A stretch of 64,000 nt of DNA from JACKNG01 sp040220855. Its GTDB lineage: Bacteria; Pseudomonadota; Gammaproteobacteria; Ga0077536. Under the pieces are notes generated by a model. The model ran no database searches. It had not been told where the DNA came from and saw only the letters and a list, made by a program, of their open reading frames with translations. Positions 15,853 to 25,004 of the stretch are shown here, in pieces. How positions within the stretch are numbered: the first letter of the stretch is position 1; each line of letters starts with the position of its first letter. The translations under genes were made by a program, and so were the position numbers. Location of the stretch: assembly GCA_040220855.1 (NCBI GenBank), contig JAVJVZ010000057.1, forward strand, positions 20,504 to 84,503, read 5' to 3'.

Positions 15853-17280
15853 GTGACGATAGAATTGCCGCCGCGAATCCGGGGCTTCGCCTCGTCGTCT
15901 CCGCCCACGGCGCTCCCCGGCGCCCGCCGACCGCCGGTCATCACCTTGCTCGATCGCCAACGCACCCAGCGCATCCTCTCGCTCGCCCTGCCCGTGATTG
16001 GCGGCATGGTGTCGCAGAACATCCTCAATCTCGTCGATACCGCGATGGTGTCGCGCCTGCCGGCGAGCGATGCCGCACTCGCCGCGGTCGGCTACGGCGG
16101 CTTCGCGCTGTTCGTCGCGCAGGCGCTGATCCTCGGCTTCGCCACCGGCGTGCAGGCGACCGCGTCGCGGCGCAAGGGCCAGGGCCGCCTCGCCGAGACG
16201 GCGTGGTTCCTCAATGCGGCGCTCCTCATCATCGTGTGCGTCGCACCGCTCCTCTCACTCGCGGTACATCATGCGGCGCCGGCGCTCTATCCCTTCATCA
16301 ACCGCGACCCACGGGTCATCGAGCTCGGCGTTCCCTACCTGCAGATCCGCGCCATCGGCATCGTCTTCGTGGCGATGAACTTCTCGTTCCGCGGCTACTG
16401 GAACGCCATCGACCTGACGCGCCTGTACATGACCACGCTGGTCACCATGCACGCCATCAACATCGTGCTCAATTACGTGCTGATCTTCGGTCATTTCGGC
16501 GCGCCCGCGCTCGGCGTCGAGGGTGCCGCCATCGCCTCGGTCGCCGCGCTCGGCTGCGGCACGCTGTTCTACTACGTCTTCGGGCTGCGCTACGCGCGCG
16601 AGCACGGTTTTCTGCGCGCGCTGCCGCCGCGCGCCGACGTTGTGCGCCTGGTGCGGTTGTCACTGCCGAGCGGTGTCCAGCAGCTGTTCTTCGCCGGTGG
16701 CTTCCTCGCCACGTTCTGGATCATCGGCCGCATCGGCACCGCCGAGGTGGCCGGCGCCAACGTGTTGATCAACCTCATGCTGGTCGCCTTCCTGCCCGGG
16801 ATGGGGCTCGGCCTCGCCGCGGCCACGCTGGTCGGCCAGGCGCTCGGCCGCGGCGACGCCGACGACGCCGCCCGCTGGGGCTGGGACGTCGTCAGGCTCG
16901 CGCTGATTGCGATGGGTCTGCTGGGCCTGCCGATGGTCGTGATGCCGGCCACGCTGGTCACGGCCATCTACGACCTCGAACCGGACACGCTCGCGCTGGT
17001 GCTGTGGCCGCTGCGCCTGGTCGGGCTCAGCATGCTGTTCGAGGCAGTCGGCGCGGTGCTGCAGAGCGCGCTGCTCGGCGCCGGCGACGCGCGTCGCGTC
17101 ATGCTGGTCGCGGTGACCGGCCAGTGGCTGCTGTTCCTGCCGCTGGCCTATCTCGCCGGCCCGGTGCTCGGCCACGGCCTGACCGTGATCTGGAGCCTGC
17201 AGGTCGCCTACCGAGCGCTGCAGGCGGCGGTCTTCTCGGGCTTCTGGCTCAGCCGGCGCTGGGCGCGCATCGAACTCTGA
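15853..17280 (+). CDS. MATE-family efflux transporter
   Basis: A 475-residue inner-membrane protein with about 12 hydrophobic segments in two similar halves, the layout of MATE drug/sodium antiporters. The first half has ILSLALPVIGGMVSQNILNLVDTAMVSRL, the conserved MATE opening; the second begins near VRLSLPSGVQQLFFAGGFLATFWII. The start is taken as the GTG at 15853. The first 28 residues are not typical of the family, so the true start may be later. It is divergent from the amidase with a 75-base gap. Exported compounds (cationic drugs, metabolites) cannot be predicted. A hairpin follows its stop. Confidence 0.9.
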   Translation: MTIELPPRIRGFASSSPPTALPGARRPPVITLLDRQRTQRILSLALPVIGGMVSQNILNLVDTAMVSRLPASDAALAAVGYGGFALFVAQALILGFATGVQATASRRKGQGRLAETAWFLNAALLIIVCVAPLLSLAVHHAAPALYPFINRDPRVIELGVPYLQIRAIGIVFVAMNFSFRGYWNAIDLTRLYMTTLVTMHAINIVLNYVLIFGHFGAPALGVEGAAIASVAALGCGTLFYYVFGLRYAREHGFLRALPPRADVVRLVRLSLPSGVQQLFFAGGFLATFWIIGRIGTAEVAGANVLINLMLVAFLPGMGLGLAAATLVGQALGRGDADDAARWGWDVVRLALIAMGLLGLPMVVMPATLVTAIYDLEPDTLALVLWPLRLVGLSMLFEAVGAVLQSALLGAGDARRVMLVAVTGQWLLFLPLAYLAGPVLGHGLTVIWSLQVAYRALQAAVFSGFWLSRRWARIEL

Positions 17281-17281
17281 A

Positions 17282-17296
17282 CGCGGCGCAGCCGCG
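17282..17296. terminator. Short hairpin between convergent MATE and lipoprotein genes
   Basis: CGCGGC (17282-17287) pairs with GCCGCG (17291-17296) around a 3-base loop in the 18-base gap between the two convergent stop codons. No T run is present. It is a plausible two-way terminator of low strength. Confidence 0.3.
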
Positions 17297-17298
17297 GC

Positions 17299-17784
17299 TC
17301 AGCGTGGTAACGGGCGGTTCAGCTTGCGCCATACCTGCACGCGCAACTGCTGCGGCGGCTCGGTGGTGTCGGCCAGGGCGAGGACATCGAGCCGCAGAGT
17401 GACCGCTTCCTTCAGCGGTACCTCGCGGTCGCTGGTGAACCAGGCGAGCGTTGCCGCCGGCCGCTCGGCGTCGAGGGCGAGTTCGCGGGTCCGCTCGAGC
17501 AGCGAGGCATCGTCGTCGGCAATGGCGAGCCCGAGCCGCAGCTCACCGGGTGCACGTCGCGGCTGCCCGGCGGGCGGTGTCAGCGTGACCTCGGCATAGT
17601 AATCACCACGGCGGGTGAGGTAGAGCGGCCAGCTCGCCGAGGCATTGGGCGCGAGATCGAGCGCCTCGTTGAGGACCAGGTGATTGGGCCGCACGGCCGG
17701 ATCGCCACCCGCGCAGGCCGCCAGCAGGCCTGCCAGCAGCAGCACCAGTGGCCGGATCAGGAGGGCGGGTGACTGGTTCCTCAT
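17299..17784 (-). CDS. Predicted lipoprotein, unknown function
   Basis: The 161-residue product has a lipoprotein signal: a basic start (MRNQSPALLIRPL), a leucine/alanine-rich core and the lipobox LAAC with Cys24. The mature part is mostly beta-rich (SWPLYLTRRGDYYAEVTLTPPAG, LRLGLAIADDDASLLERTRELALD, EAVTLRLDVLAL), with no recognised enzymatic motif. It would be anchored to the outer or inner membrane. In-frame sequence upstream of 17784 has non-coding character. It is convergent with the MATE gene and divergent from the PilZ-like gene at 17957. Confidence 0.65.
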   Translation of the reverse strand: MRNQSPALLIRPLVLLLAGLLAACAGGDPAVRPNHLVLNEALDLAPNASASWPLYLTRRGDYYAEVTLTPPAGQPRRAPGELRLGLAIADDDASLLERTRELALDAERPAATLAWFTSDREVPLKEAVTLRLDVLALADTTEPPQQLRVQVWRKLNRPLPR

Positions 17785-17894
17785 ACCTGATTTGTCCCTG
17801 TCGTTGCGGCCGGGTTCCCGTACGCGGTGGCGGAGCGTAACAATTCCTTGCAATAGCGGGCCGTTACGCCGATGTGCCCACTGCCGCCGTTGGC

Positions 17895-17900
17895 TATAGT
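17895..17900 (+). promoter_or_regulatory. Candidate -10 box (TATAGT) for the gene at 17957
   Basis: TATAGT sits 56 bases before the ATG at 17957, in the divergent gap with the lipoprotein gene. No clear -35 hexamer is present at 16-18 bases. It resembles other TATACT/TATAGT boxes in this window. Confidence 0.3.
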
Positions 17901-17956
17901 TCGCCCCGAAGCCGTCGCGCATTCCGTGACGGCCCCGGCAAGAGCCCCCTGCCCTG

Positions 17957-18295
17957 ATGTCAGCCGCCTCCGAACTCGTCGCTTCAGTATCCCCCAGTGT
18001 CAGCGGTCCGGCCGCGTTGCGCAGTGTCGATGCAACCGTGCGCAAACTGTCCAACGCCGGCCTCAGCCTGAGCCTCCTGCGCGAGGATGCCGAACTGCTC
18101 GGCGGCGCCGACGAGCTGCGCGTGACGCTCAGCCTGCCGGGCCGCACCAGCAGTCATGCCGTTGCCTGCCTGGTGCGTCACCGCGCCGAGCACGAGGGCA
18201 AGGTGCTGCTGAGCTGCGAGTACGACTGGAGCGCGACGATGGATCCGCTCGCGGTGGTCGAAGACCTGCTCGAATACGTGCTCGAGGCGCCCTGA
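17957..18295 (+). CDS. Small PilZ-like protein (weak assignment)
   Basis: A 112-residue soluble protein. After a helical start, strands such as LSLSLLREDAEL, ELRVTLSLPG and VACLVRHRAEHEGKVLLSCEYDW alternate in a PilZ-like pattern (input strand, V/A-CxVRH strand, then a YDW-type end), and the last 20 residues form a helix. The canonical c-di-GMP signature (RxxxR, then (D/N)xSxxG) is not complete, so c-di-GMP binding is doubtful; it may be a non-binding PilZ relative or another small beta-barrel. It is transcribed alone and followed by a hairpin at 18297-18324. Confidence 0.45.
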   Translation: MSAASELVASVSPSVSGPAALRSVDATVRKLSNAGLSLSLLREDAELLGGADELRVTLSLPGRTSSHAVACLVRHRAEHEGKVLLSCEYDWSATMDPLAVVEDLLEYVLEAP

Positions 18296-18296
18296 G

Positions 18297-18324
18297 CGGG
18301 CCAGCAGCCAGCCACTGTGGCCCG
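18297..18324. terminator. Hairpin between convergent PilZ-like and hydratase genes
   Basis: A 7-bp stem (CGGGCCA at 18297-18303, TGGCCCG at 18318-18324) with a 14-base loop fills the gap between convergent stop codons at 18295 and 18328. There is no T run. A candidate two-way terminator. Confidence 0.35.
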
Positions 18325-18327
18325 GCT

Positions 18328-19113
18328 TCAGCTGAAACGGACGCTAACGCGTCCCAGGCCGCCGATGACGAGACTCATGTAGTCGCCCGGCTGTACCGGC
18401 TGCAGGGGCACGAGCGACCCGGACAGGATCACTTCGCCCGCCTCGAGACCGACGCCGAAACGACCGAGGGTATTGGCGAGCCAGGTGACACAATTGACCG
18501 GCGAGCCGAGCGCGGCAGCGCCCGCACCGGTGGAGACGATCTCCCCGTTCAGCTCGACCACGATGCCACAGGTGGTGAGATCGACTGCGTGGGGACTGAC
18601 CGCGCGGTCGCCGAGCACCACCGCGCCGCACGAGGCGTTGTCGGCAATCGTGTCCTCGATCCGGATCTGCCAGTCGCGGATACGCGAATCGACGATCTCG
18701 AAGCACGGCATGACGAACTCGGTCGCGCGCAGGACGTCGGCGTTGGTAACCCCCGGCCCCATCAACGGCGCCTTCAGCACGAACGCAATCTCGCCTTCTG
18801 CGCGCGGCTGGATCATCGTGGACGAGATCGGCAGCGTCGCGCCACTCGAGTGCATCATGGCATCGGTGAGGTAACCGAAGTCGGGCTGGTGCACGTCGAG
18901 CATGGTCATCACCGCCTTGGAGGTCACACCGATCTTCTTGCCCACCATGCGCTCGCCGGCGGCGAGGCGACGCTCGAGCAGTGCGCGCGAGACACGGTAG
19001 CCATCCTCGATCGTGATCCCGGGGGCCTGCTCGGTCAGCGGCGCGATGGGGCAGCGCTCGAGCAGCGCAGCATAGAGCGCAGCGCCGAAGGCGTCGATGC
19101 GGGCATTGTCCAT
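18328..19113 (-). CDS. 2-keto-4-pentenoate hydratase family protein (MhpD/XylJ-like)
   Basis: A 261-residue protein, the usual length of the hydratase/decarboxylase family (MhpD, XylI/XylJ, HpcG), which adds water to 2-hydroxypenta-2,4-dienoates or decarboxylates 4-oxalocrotonate in aromatic meta-cleavage. Landmarks are the GKKIGVTSKAVMTMLDVHQPDFGYL segment, the acidic metal-site region RAEGEIAFVLKAPL, and ATEFVMPCFEIVDSRI. The ATG at 19113 follows GGGAGG. No other meta-cleavage genes (dioxygenase, aldolase) are in the window, so the pathway is uncertain. It is divergent from the CaiB/BaiF gene with 141 bases between, and the two may act in one catabolic route. Confidence 0.85.
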   Translation of the reverse strand: MDNARIDAFGAALYAALLERCPIAPLTEQAPGITIEDGYRVSRALLERRLAAGERMVGKKIGVTSKAVMTMLDVHQPDFGYLTDAMMHSSGATLPISSTMIQPRAEGEIAFVLKAPLMGPGVTNADVLRATEFVMPCFEIVDSRIRDWQIRIEDTIADNASCGAVVLGDRAVSPHAVDLTTCGIVVELNGEIVSTGAGAAALGSPVNCVTWLANTLGRFGVGLEAGEVILSGSLVPLQPVQPGDYMSLVIGGLGRVSVRFS

Positions 19114-19220
19114 GGGTCGTGTGTCCTCCCGGCTGGGCGCGCGGTAGCGCGGTCGTGTTTCCTGGCCGGCGATGATACCTCTGCCCAGACGCAGTCGTTC
19201 ACGGCACGCGCGCCGGCCGT

Positions 19221-19226
19221 TATGCT
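19221..19226 (+). promoter_or_regulatory. Candidate -10 box (TATGCT) for the CoA-transferase gene
   Basis: TATGCT, followed by GG as at several other promoters here, lies 28 bases before the ATG at 19255. No good -35 was found. Confidence 0.3.
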
Positions 19227-19254
19227 GGAGCCCGCGACGACGAGGAGAGAACCC

Positions 19255-20466
19255 ATGCCCGGACCGCTCGCGGGCTACCGCGTGATCGACCTGACGACGA
19301 TGATCTCGGGCCCGCTCGCAACCATGTTGCTGGCCGACCAGGGCGCGGACGTGATCAAGGTGGAGAACCCTGCCGGTGGTGACGGCGTGCGCCATGGCGG
19401 CAACCGCCGCGGCGACTTCTCCGCCAGCTTCCTCAACAACAACCGCAACAAGCGCTCCGTCGCACTCGATCTCAAGCATCCGCAAGGCATCGAAGCGCTG
19501 CTGCGCCTGTGCGCGGACGCCGATGTCTTCGTGCAGAACTTCCGCCCCGGGGTGATCGAGCGCATGGGGCTCGGCGAGGACGTCGTGCGCGCGCAGCGCG
19601 CCGACATCGTCTACGTCTCCATCGCCGGCTTCGGCTTCGCCGGCCCCTATGCACACAAGCCGGTCTACGATCCGCTGATCCAGGCGGTTTCCGGTCTAAC
19701 CACCGTGCAGGCCGGCAGCGACCACGAGCGACCGCGCCTCGTACGCACCATCGTTCCCGACAAGGTCAGCGCGCTGACCGCGGCGCAGGCGATCACCGCC
19801 GCCCTGCTCGCGCGCGAGCGCAGTGGCGAGGGCCAGCACGTGCGCCTGGCCATGCTCGATGCCGTGGTCAGCTTCCTGTGGAGCTCCGACATGGGCGGCC
19901 AGACCTTCGTCGGTGACGAGCTGCCGCAACAGGCCGCGGCGAGCTTCATCGATCTCGTCTACGAGACCGCCGACGGTTATCTCAGCGTGGCCGTGATGTC
20001 GGATCGCGAGTGGGCTGCCCTGTGCGGCGTGCTGCAGCGACCGCAATGGCGCGACGACCCGCGCTTCGCGACGCGTGCCGCGCGCGACCGCAATCTCGAT
20101 GAACGCCTCGCCCTGATCCAGTCCGTGTTACTCGAACGCCCGGCGCGCGAGTGGCTGGCGCGCCTCGAAGCCGCGGGCGTGCCGTGCGCCGAGGTGCTGA
20201 CGCGCAACGAGATGATCGCCCATCCACAGATCGCCGCCAACGAGACCATCGTCACCACACCCCACCCGTACGCCGGCGAACTGCGCCAGGCGCGTCCGGC
20301 GGCACGTTTCTCGGTGACGCCGCCGGAACTGCGGCACGGCGCGCCGCGCCTCGGCGAACATACCGCCGAGGTCCTCGCCGAGGCCGGTCTCGACGCGGCC
20401 GCCATCGAGGGGCTCGCCGCGGCCGGCGTCATCGGCAACGACACGGCACCCGCGCAGCCCGACTGA
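19255..20466 (+). CDS. CaiB/BaiF family CoA-transferase (class III)
   Basis: A 403-residue class III CoA-transferase, which moves CoA between carboxylic acids. The opening LAGYRVIDLTTMISGPLATMLLADQGADVIKVENP is the family hallmark. The catalytic aspartate is Asp202 in RLAMLDAVVSFLW, equivalent to Asp169 of formyl-CoA transferase. NNNRNKRSVALDLKHPQG and GFGFAGPYAHKPVYDPLIQA are further conserved blocks. The start has GAGGAGAG eight bases upstream. Substrates vary widely (carnitine, oxalate, bile acids, aromatic acids), so the exact one is not known. A 20-bp perfect palindrome follows its stop. Confidence 0.92.
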   Translation: MPGPLAGYRVIDLTTMISGPLATMLLADQGADVIKVENPAGGDGVRHGGNRRGDFSASFLNNNRNKRSVALDLKHPQGIEALLRLCADADVFVQNFRPGVIERMGLGEDVVRAQRADIVYVSIAGFGFAGPYAHKPVYDPLIQAVSGLTTVQAGSDHERPRLVRTIVPDKVSALTAAQAITAALLARERSGEGQHVRLAMLDAVVSFLWSSDMGGQTFVGDELPQQAAASFIDLVYETADGYLSVAVMSDREWAALCGVLQRPQWRDDPRFATRAARDRNLDERLALIQSVLLERPAREWLARLEAAGVPCAEVLTRNEMIAHPQIAANETIVTTPHPYAGELRQARPAARFSVTPPELRHGAPRLGEHTAEVLAEAGLDAAAIEGLAAAGVIGNDTAPAQPD

Positions 20467-20486
20467 GCGCTGCGCGCGCGCAGCGC
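20467..20486. terminator. 20-bp perfect palindrome between convergent genes
   Basis: Directly after the CoA-transferase stop codon, ten bases (20467-20476, GCGCTGCGCG) are followed at once by their exact complement (20477-20486). It lies between the CoA-transferase and the convergent RND pump (stop at 20499). As RNA it would form a hairpin with a very tight turn; no T tract follows. It likely ends transcription in both directions. Confidence 0.45.
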
Positions 20487-20498
20487 CGGCCCGCCCTT

Positions 20499-23400
20499 TC
20501 AGGCGCCGGTGACGGGGCGTGCGAGGCTGCGCCAGGTGCGTGCGAGGAGCTGCGCGAGATCGCCCTGGATCATGATCAATGACGGCACCAGCAAGAGCAC
20601 GACGAAGGTCGAGACGGCGAGACCGAACACCAGTGTCAGCGCCATCGGGATGAGGAACTGCGCCTGCAGGCTGGTCTCGAACAGTAACGGCATGAGACCG
20701 CCGATGGTGGTCGCCGAGGTCAGCACCACCGCGCGCAGGCGATCGCACGAGCCGTTGACCACGGCATCGAAGCGCGGCTCCTCACGCATGCGTTCGTCGA
20801 TGGTGGTGACGAGCACGATGGAATCGTTGATGACGATGCCGGACAGGCCGAGGATGGCGAAGATGCTGAGAATGGTCAGGTCGAAGCCCCACACCCAGTG
20901 ACCGAGCACCGCGCCGACGAAACCGATCGGGATCACCGCCATCACCACCAGGGGGCGCGCGTAGCTCGAGAACACCCAGGCCAGGATGATGTAGATGAAG
21001 GTCAGGCCGAGCATGGCGCCGAGGCGCATGTCGGCCATGGTTTCGCGCTGGTCCTCGGCACGCCCGGCGAAGGCATAGCCGAGTTCGTAGCGCGCGGCGA
21101 TGTCGCGCAGCCCGTCGCGCAGCAGCGCCTCCTCGATCTGCGCCGGCCGTGTGCGGCGCATGTCGAGCTCGGCGGTGACGGCAACTTCGCGCTTGCCGTC
21201 CTCGCGCTTGATGCGCGCGAAGCCGAGACTCTCCTCGAAGTCCACGACCGCCGTCAGCGGCACCTCGGCGCCGTCCGGCCCACGCAGGTAGAGACGCTCG
21301 AGCAGGGCATTACCGACCAGCTCGCGGTCGAACTGTACGCGTACCCAGACCTCTTCGTCGCCGCGCGGGAAGCGCTTGGCAATGGCCCCGTCGACAGCGT
21401 TGCGCACCTGGCGGGCGACGTCGCCGGTGGTGAAGCCGAGCGCCTGCCCGCGGTCGTTGACCCGCAACACCACCTCCGGCGTGCCGTAGGGCAGGTTGTC
21501 GTCGATGTCGCTCACGCCGGGATAGCGTGCGAGGAGCGTCGCGACTTCCTCCGCTGCCGCCTTCAGATCATCGACACTGCCGCCGCGCAGGCGCAGGTCG
21601 AGATCGCCACCCGGCGGGCCGGTACGCTCGCCGGTGAAAGTCAGCGTCTCGACGCCGGGCGGCATCACCACCGCGTCGCGCCAGGCTGCAATGACCTCGT
21701 TGGCGAGTACATCGCGCTGCTCGGAGGTGACCAGCTCGACGATGATGCCGCCGAGCGTGTCGGTATTGGCATCGACGGCACCGCCGTGTCCCTGACCGAC
21801 ATTGGTACCGGTCTTGCCGAGCGCCATCACGATGAGGTCCTCCGGATCGCCGACGAGCTCACCGGCAGCGCGGTAGAGCGCATCCTCGATGGCGAGCAAG
21901 GCCCGCCGCGTGTCCTCGCGCGAGGTACCGGCGACCATCTCGACGTTGGCGTAGATTTCGTCCGGCTCGGGCGAGGGAAAGAACTGGTAGCCCACGCGGC
22001 CGCCCATCACCGCTCCGACCGCGACGATGAACGCTGCCACGGCGGCGGCTACTGCCACGTAGCGCGCCCGGATCACGGACTCGACGACGGCGCGAAAGCG
22101 GTTGTCGCGGAACTGCATGAAGCCCGCGTTGAAGCGCGCGCTCACGCGTGCCAGGCGGCCATGGCCGGGCGGCGCACGCAGCGCGTGGCTCAGGTGCGCG
22201 GGCAGTACCAGGAAGCATTCGACGAGGCTCGCCACCAGCACCGCGACGACGACGAAGGGAATCGCCGAGATGATCTGCCCCATGATGCCGGAGACGATGA
22301 ACAAGGGCAGGAACGCCGCTACCGTGGTCAGTGTCGAGCTCGATACCGGCGCGGCCATGCGCCGCGCGCCGGCGATGGCCGCCTCCAGCGCGCCGAGTCC
22401 GCGCTGATGCAGGTGCTCGGCATGCTCGCCGACGACGATGGCGTCGTCGACGACGATACCGATCGCCATGATCATGCCGAACAGGCTGATCATGTTGATG
22501 GTCTGGCCACTGCCCCACATTACCGCCACGGCAGCCAGCATCGAGGCCGGGATGCCCACCGCGACCCACAACGCGACGCGCGCATTGAGAAACAGGAACA
22601 GCACGGCAAGCACCAGCAGCAGCCCGCCGAGACCATTGCTGACCAGGAGGTCGATGCGCTCGCGAATGGACTTCGCGCGCACGTCGTACTGCTCGATGCG
22701 CAGTTCATCCGGCAGGCGCGCGTCGAGCTCCGCGATGTAGTCGTTGACCAGCGCCGCCATGGTCAGGGCATCGGAATTGATCGCGCGCTTCAGATCGAGC
22801 TCGATGGCGCGCTGCCCACGGCGGATCGACTGCTGCTCGCCCTCGCGGAACGCCTCGCTGACGGTGGCGACGTCGCCGAGGCGCACGCGGCGACCATCCG
22901 ACAGCGCGCGCAGCTCGAGATCGCGCAATTCGTCGGCCTCGCGCAGCAGGCCGAGGCTGCGTACCTGGCGTTCGCCGCCGGCGAGATCACCGGCCGGCAG
23001 ATCCTGTGAGCTGGCGGCGATGCGCGTCGCGATGTCGTCGAGCTTGAGATCGAGCTGGCGCAGCGCCTCGGGTTTCACTTCGACCCAGATCTCCTCGTCG
23101 CGCGCACCGTGCAGGTCGATGCGATCGACACCCCGGTCGAGCAGTTCGTCGCGGATCCGCTCGGCATGCGCCTTCAGCGAATGCTCGGGGAACGGCCCCG
23201 ACAACACCAGCCGGGCCACCGTCTCGTAGCGCACGATGCGGCGGATCTCGGGCCGCTCGGCATCCTCCGGCAGCGTGCGCACCTGCCCGACCGCCGATTC
23301 GACGTCGGCCAGCGCCTGCTGCATGTCGCTGCCGGCAGCGAACTCGACGGTGATACCGGCAACGCCTTCGTAGGACGAAGAAGTGACTTTCTCGACGCCG

Positions 23401-23645
23401 TCGAGGAAGCGCAACTCGGGCTCGATCGCCTGCACGATGTTCTGGTCGACGTCGGCCGCAGTCGCGCCCGGCCAGGTGACCGTGACGGTCACCATGTCGA
23501 TGCCGAAATCGGGGAAGAACTGGCGGTTGATCTGGGTCAGCGCGGCCAGACCACAGATGAACATCAGTGCAAGCAGCAGGTTGGCGGCGGTGGGGTGCCG
23601 GGCGAACAGCCCAATCATGCCGCTCTGCAGGTCGCGCGTGCTCAT
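20499..23645 (-). CDS. RND-family efflux transporter permease
   Basis: A 1048-residue inner-membrane RND (AcrB/HAE-type) pump, normal length. It shows the usual order: TM1 (HPTAANLLLALMFICGLAAL), a periplasmic porter loop, TM2-6, a second large loop, and TM7-12. The proton-relay region in TM4 is IVVDDAIVVGEHAEHL, with paired Asp. Other family motifs are TVTVTWPGATAADVDQNIVQAIEPEL and VIPIGFVGAVLGHWVWG. Its ATG overlaps the stop of the adaptor gene (ATGA, 23642-23645), so both form one unit. No outer-membrane channel gene is adjacent, so a TolC-like partner must come from elsewhere. Sequence style resembles the HAE1-like pumps of uncertain substrate. Confidence 0.93.
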   Translation of the reverse strand: MSTRDLQSGMIGLFARHPTAANLLLALMFICGLAALTQINRQFFPDFGIDMVTVTVTWPGATAADVDQNIVQAIEPELRFLDGVEKVTSSSYEGVAGITVEFAAGSDMQQALADVESAVGQVRTLPEDAERPEIRRIVRYETVARLVLSGPFPEHSLKAHAERIRDELLDRGVDRIDLHGARDEEIWVEVKPEALRQLDLKLDDIATRIAASSQDLPAGDLAGGERQVRSLGLLREADELRDLELRALSDGRRVRLGDVATVSEAFREGEQQSIRRGQRAIELDLKRAINSDALTMAALVNDYIAELDARLPDELRIEQYDVRAKSIRERIDLLVSNGLGGLLLVLAVLFLFLNARVALWVAVGIPASMLAAVAVMWGSGQTINMISLFGMIMAIGIVVDDAIVVGEHAEHLHQRGLGALEAAIAGARRMAAPVSSSTLTTVAAFLPLFIVSGIMGQIISAIPFVVVAVLVASLVECFLVLPAHLSHALRAPPGHGRLARVSARFNAGFMQFRDNRFRAVVESVIRARYVAVAAAVAAFIVAVGAVMGGRVGYQFFPSPEPDEIYANVEMVAGTSREDTRRALLAIEDALYRAAGELVGDPEDLIVMALGKTGTNVGQGHGGAVDANTDTLGGIIVELVTSEQRDVLANEVIAAWRDAVVMPPGVETLTFTGERTGPPGGDLDLRLRGGSVDDLKAAAEEVATLLARYPGVSDIDDNLPYGTPEVVLRVNDRGQALGFTTGDVARQVRNAVDGAIAKRFPRGDEEVWVRVQFDRELVGNALLERLYLRGPDGAEVPLTAVVDFEESLGFARIKREDGKREVAVTAELDMRRTRPAQIEEALLRDGLRDIAARYELGYAFAGRAEDQRETMADMRLGAMLGLTFIYIILAWVFSSYARPLVVMAVIPIGFVGAVLGHWVWGFDLTILSIFAILGLSGIVINDSIVLVTTIDERMREEPRFDAVVNGSCDRLRAVVLTSATTIGGLMPLLFETSLQAQFLIPMALTLVFGLAVSTFVVLLLVPSLIMIQGDLAQLLARTWRSLARPVTGA

Positions 23646-24892
23646 AGCGGACGCGCACGCAGGCCCGGACCGATGCCGGCGAACGCGCGCGCGACCACCG
23701 GGTGGGACGGATCGAGCGCGCCGCGCACGAGCACCGCATCACCGAGATTGCGCACGATCTCGACGTCGACCGCGGCCAGCCGCTCGTCGACCAGCATGAA
23801 GACCTGGCCGTTGGCGGCGATCGCCTTGGGCGGCAGCCGGTAGACATCGCGATAGACGACATCGGGGATGCGCACCTCGACGAAGGCGCCGGCACGCAGG
23901 CCGCGCGAGACGGCATCGTCGTCGAGCGTGGCGAAGAGCCTGATGCCGCCGACGGTGGGATCGATCTCGGCGCCGCTGCGGGCGAGCACGGCATCGAATT
24001 CGCGCACGTCGTCACCGAGGCGCCAGGTCACCGTCACCGGGCGGCCGATGAGGGCATCTGCAGCGGTCAGGCGCGCGTAGTCCGATTCGGGCAATTCGAA
24101 GCTCGCTTCGAGCTCGTCCGCCGACAGCAGCCGACCGATGCGTTCACCCGCGGCGAGTACCTGGCCGAGTGCCAGGCGGACATCGGTGGCGTAGCCGGTG
24201 AAGGGCGCGGTAATACGCGTCTTGGCGAGTTCGCGCTCGGCGCTGGCCAGGGTCGCCTGGGCCTTCGTGTAGGCCGCTTCCTGCTCGCGGATGCGGGTGC
24301 GCAGGCGCGCCATGGTCTGCTCGCGCTGCAACAGGGTCTGTTCGCTGACCGCGAGCGCGGCCTCGGCATCGTCGCGCACCTTGCGACTCTCGCGGCCGTC
24401 GGCGGCGAGCTTCTCGAGGCGTGCCAGGGCACGCTCGGCCAGCGCCACCTGGCGCTCGGCGTTCGCATGCAGACGCTGTTCCCATTCGAGTTCGCGCCGC
24501 AGCTCGGCAAGCTGCGCCTCGGCCCGCGCCCGCTCGGCGCGCTGCTCGGCAAGCCGATTTTCGTAGTCGATCGGATCGATGACCGCGATTTCGCTCCCTG
24601 CCGCGATCAGGTTGCCATCCTTGAACGACGGGTCGAGGGTGACCAACCGCCCCGCCACTTCCGTGCGCAGCTCGGCTTCGCGCACGGCGCGTACTTCACC
24701 GTAAGCGCTGATCGAGGGTTGCACGTCGGCACGCGCGACCTCGACCACGGCGACCGGCCACACCTTTTCCTCCGGCGGCTGGGGCACTGCGCGTGGACGC
24801 GACACCACGAACCACGCGGCGACGGCAATGCCGACGGCGAGCACGCCGAGCGGCAGTGCGACCTGCCGGATTCTTCTAGCGAGGGAACTCAT
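23642..24892 (-). CDS. RND efflux periplasmic adaptor (membrane fusion protein)
   Basis: A 416-residue membrane fusion protein. It has an N-terminal membrane anchor (VALPLGVLAVGIAVAAWFVV), then a beta-barrel/lipoyl half (SAYGEVRAVREAELRTEVAGRLV), a long alpha-hairpin coiled coil rich in Glu/Arg/Ala (about residues 115-220), the second lipoyl half (RITAPFTGYATDVRLALGQVLAAGERI), and a C-terminal beta-barrel domain. It bridges the pump at 20499 to an outer-membrane channel. No lipobox is present, so it is anchored by its helix. The ATG at 24892 is chosen for the anchor start; its ribosome site is weak. Confidence 0.9.
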   Translation of the reverse strand: MSSLARRIRQVALPLGVLAVGIAVAAWFVVSRPRAVPQPPEEKVWPVAVVEVARADVQPSISAYGEVRAVREAELRTEVAGRLVTLDPSFKDGNLIAAGSEIAVIDPIDYENRLAEQRAERARAEAQLAELRRELEWEQRLHANAERQVALAERALARLEKLAADGRESRKVRDDAEAALAVSEQTLLQREQTMARLRTRIREQEAAYTKAQATLASAERELAKTRITAPFTGYATDVRLALGQVLAAGERIGRLLSADELEASFELPESDYARLTAADALIGRPVTVTWRLGDDVREFDAVLARSGAEIDPTVGGIRLFATLDDDAVSRGLRAGAFVEVRIPDVVYRDVYRLPPKAIAANGQVFMLVDERLAAVDVEIVRNLGDAVLVRGALDPSHPVVARAFAGIGPGLRARPL

Positions 24893-25004
24893 CGCGGTGG
24901 CGGGTATGGGCCAAATCCTTCTACGCCGAAGTGGGCGCCATTGGACCAGCGCAGTATGCAGAAAGTTTGTAGAGCCCGCGCGCCGTTGTCGCTGGCCCGA
25001 TCGG

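Noticed and set aside
20898..23009. 703-codon frame on the + strand opposite the RND pump
   Set aside because: His/Arg/Asp-rich low-quality translation typical of GC-rich antisense; the RND pump on the other strand is clearly real.
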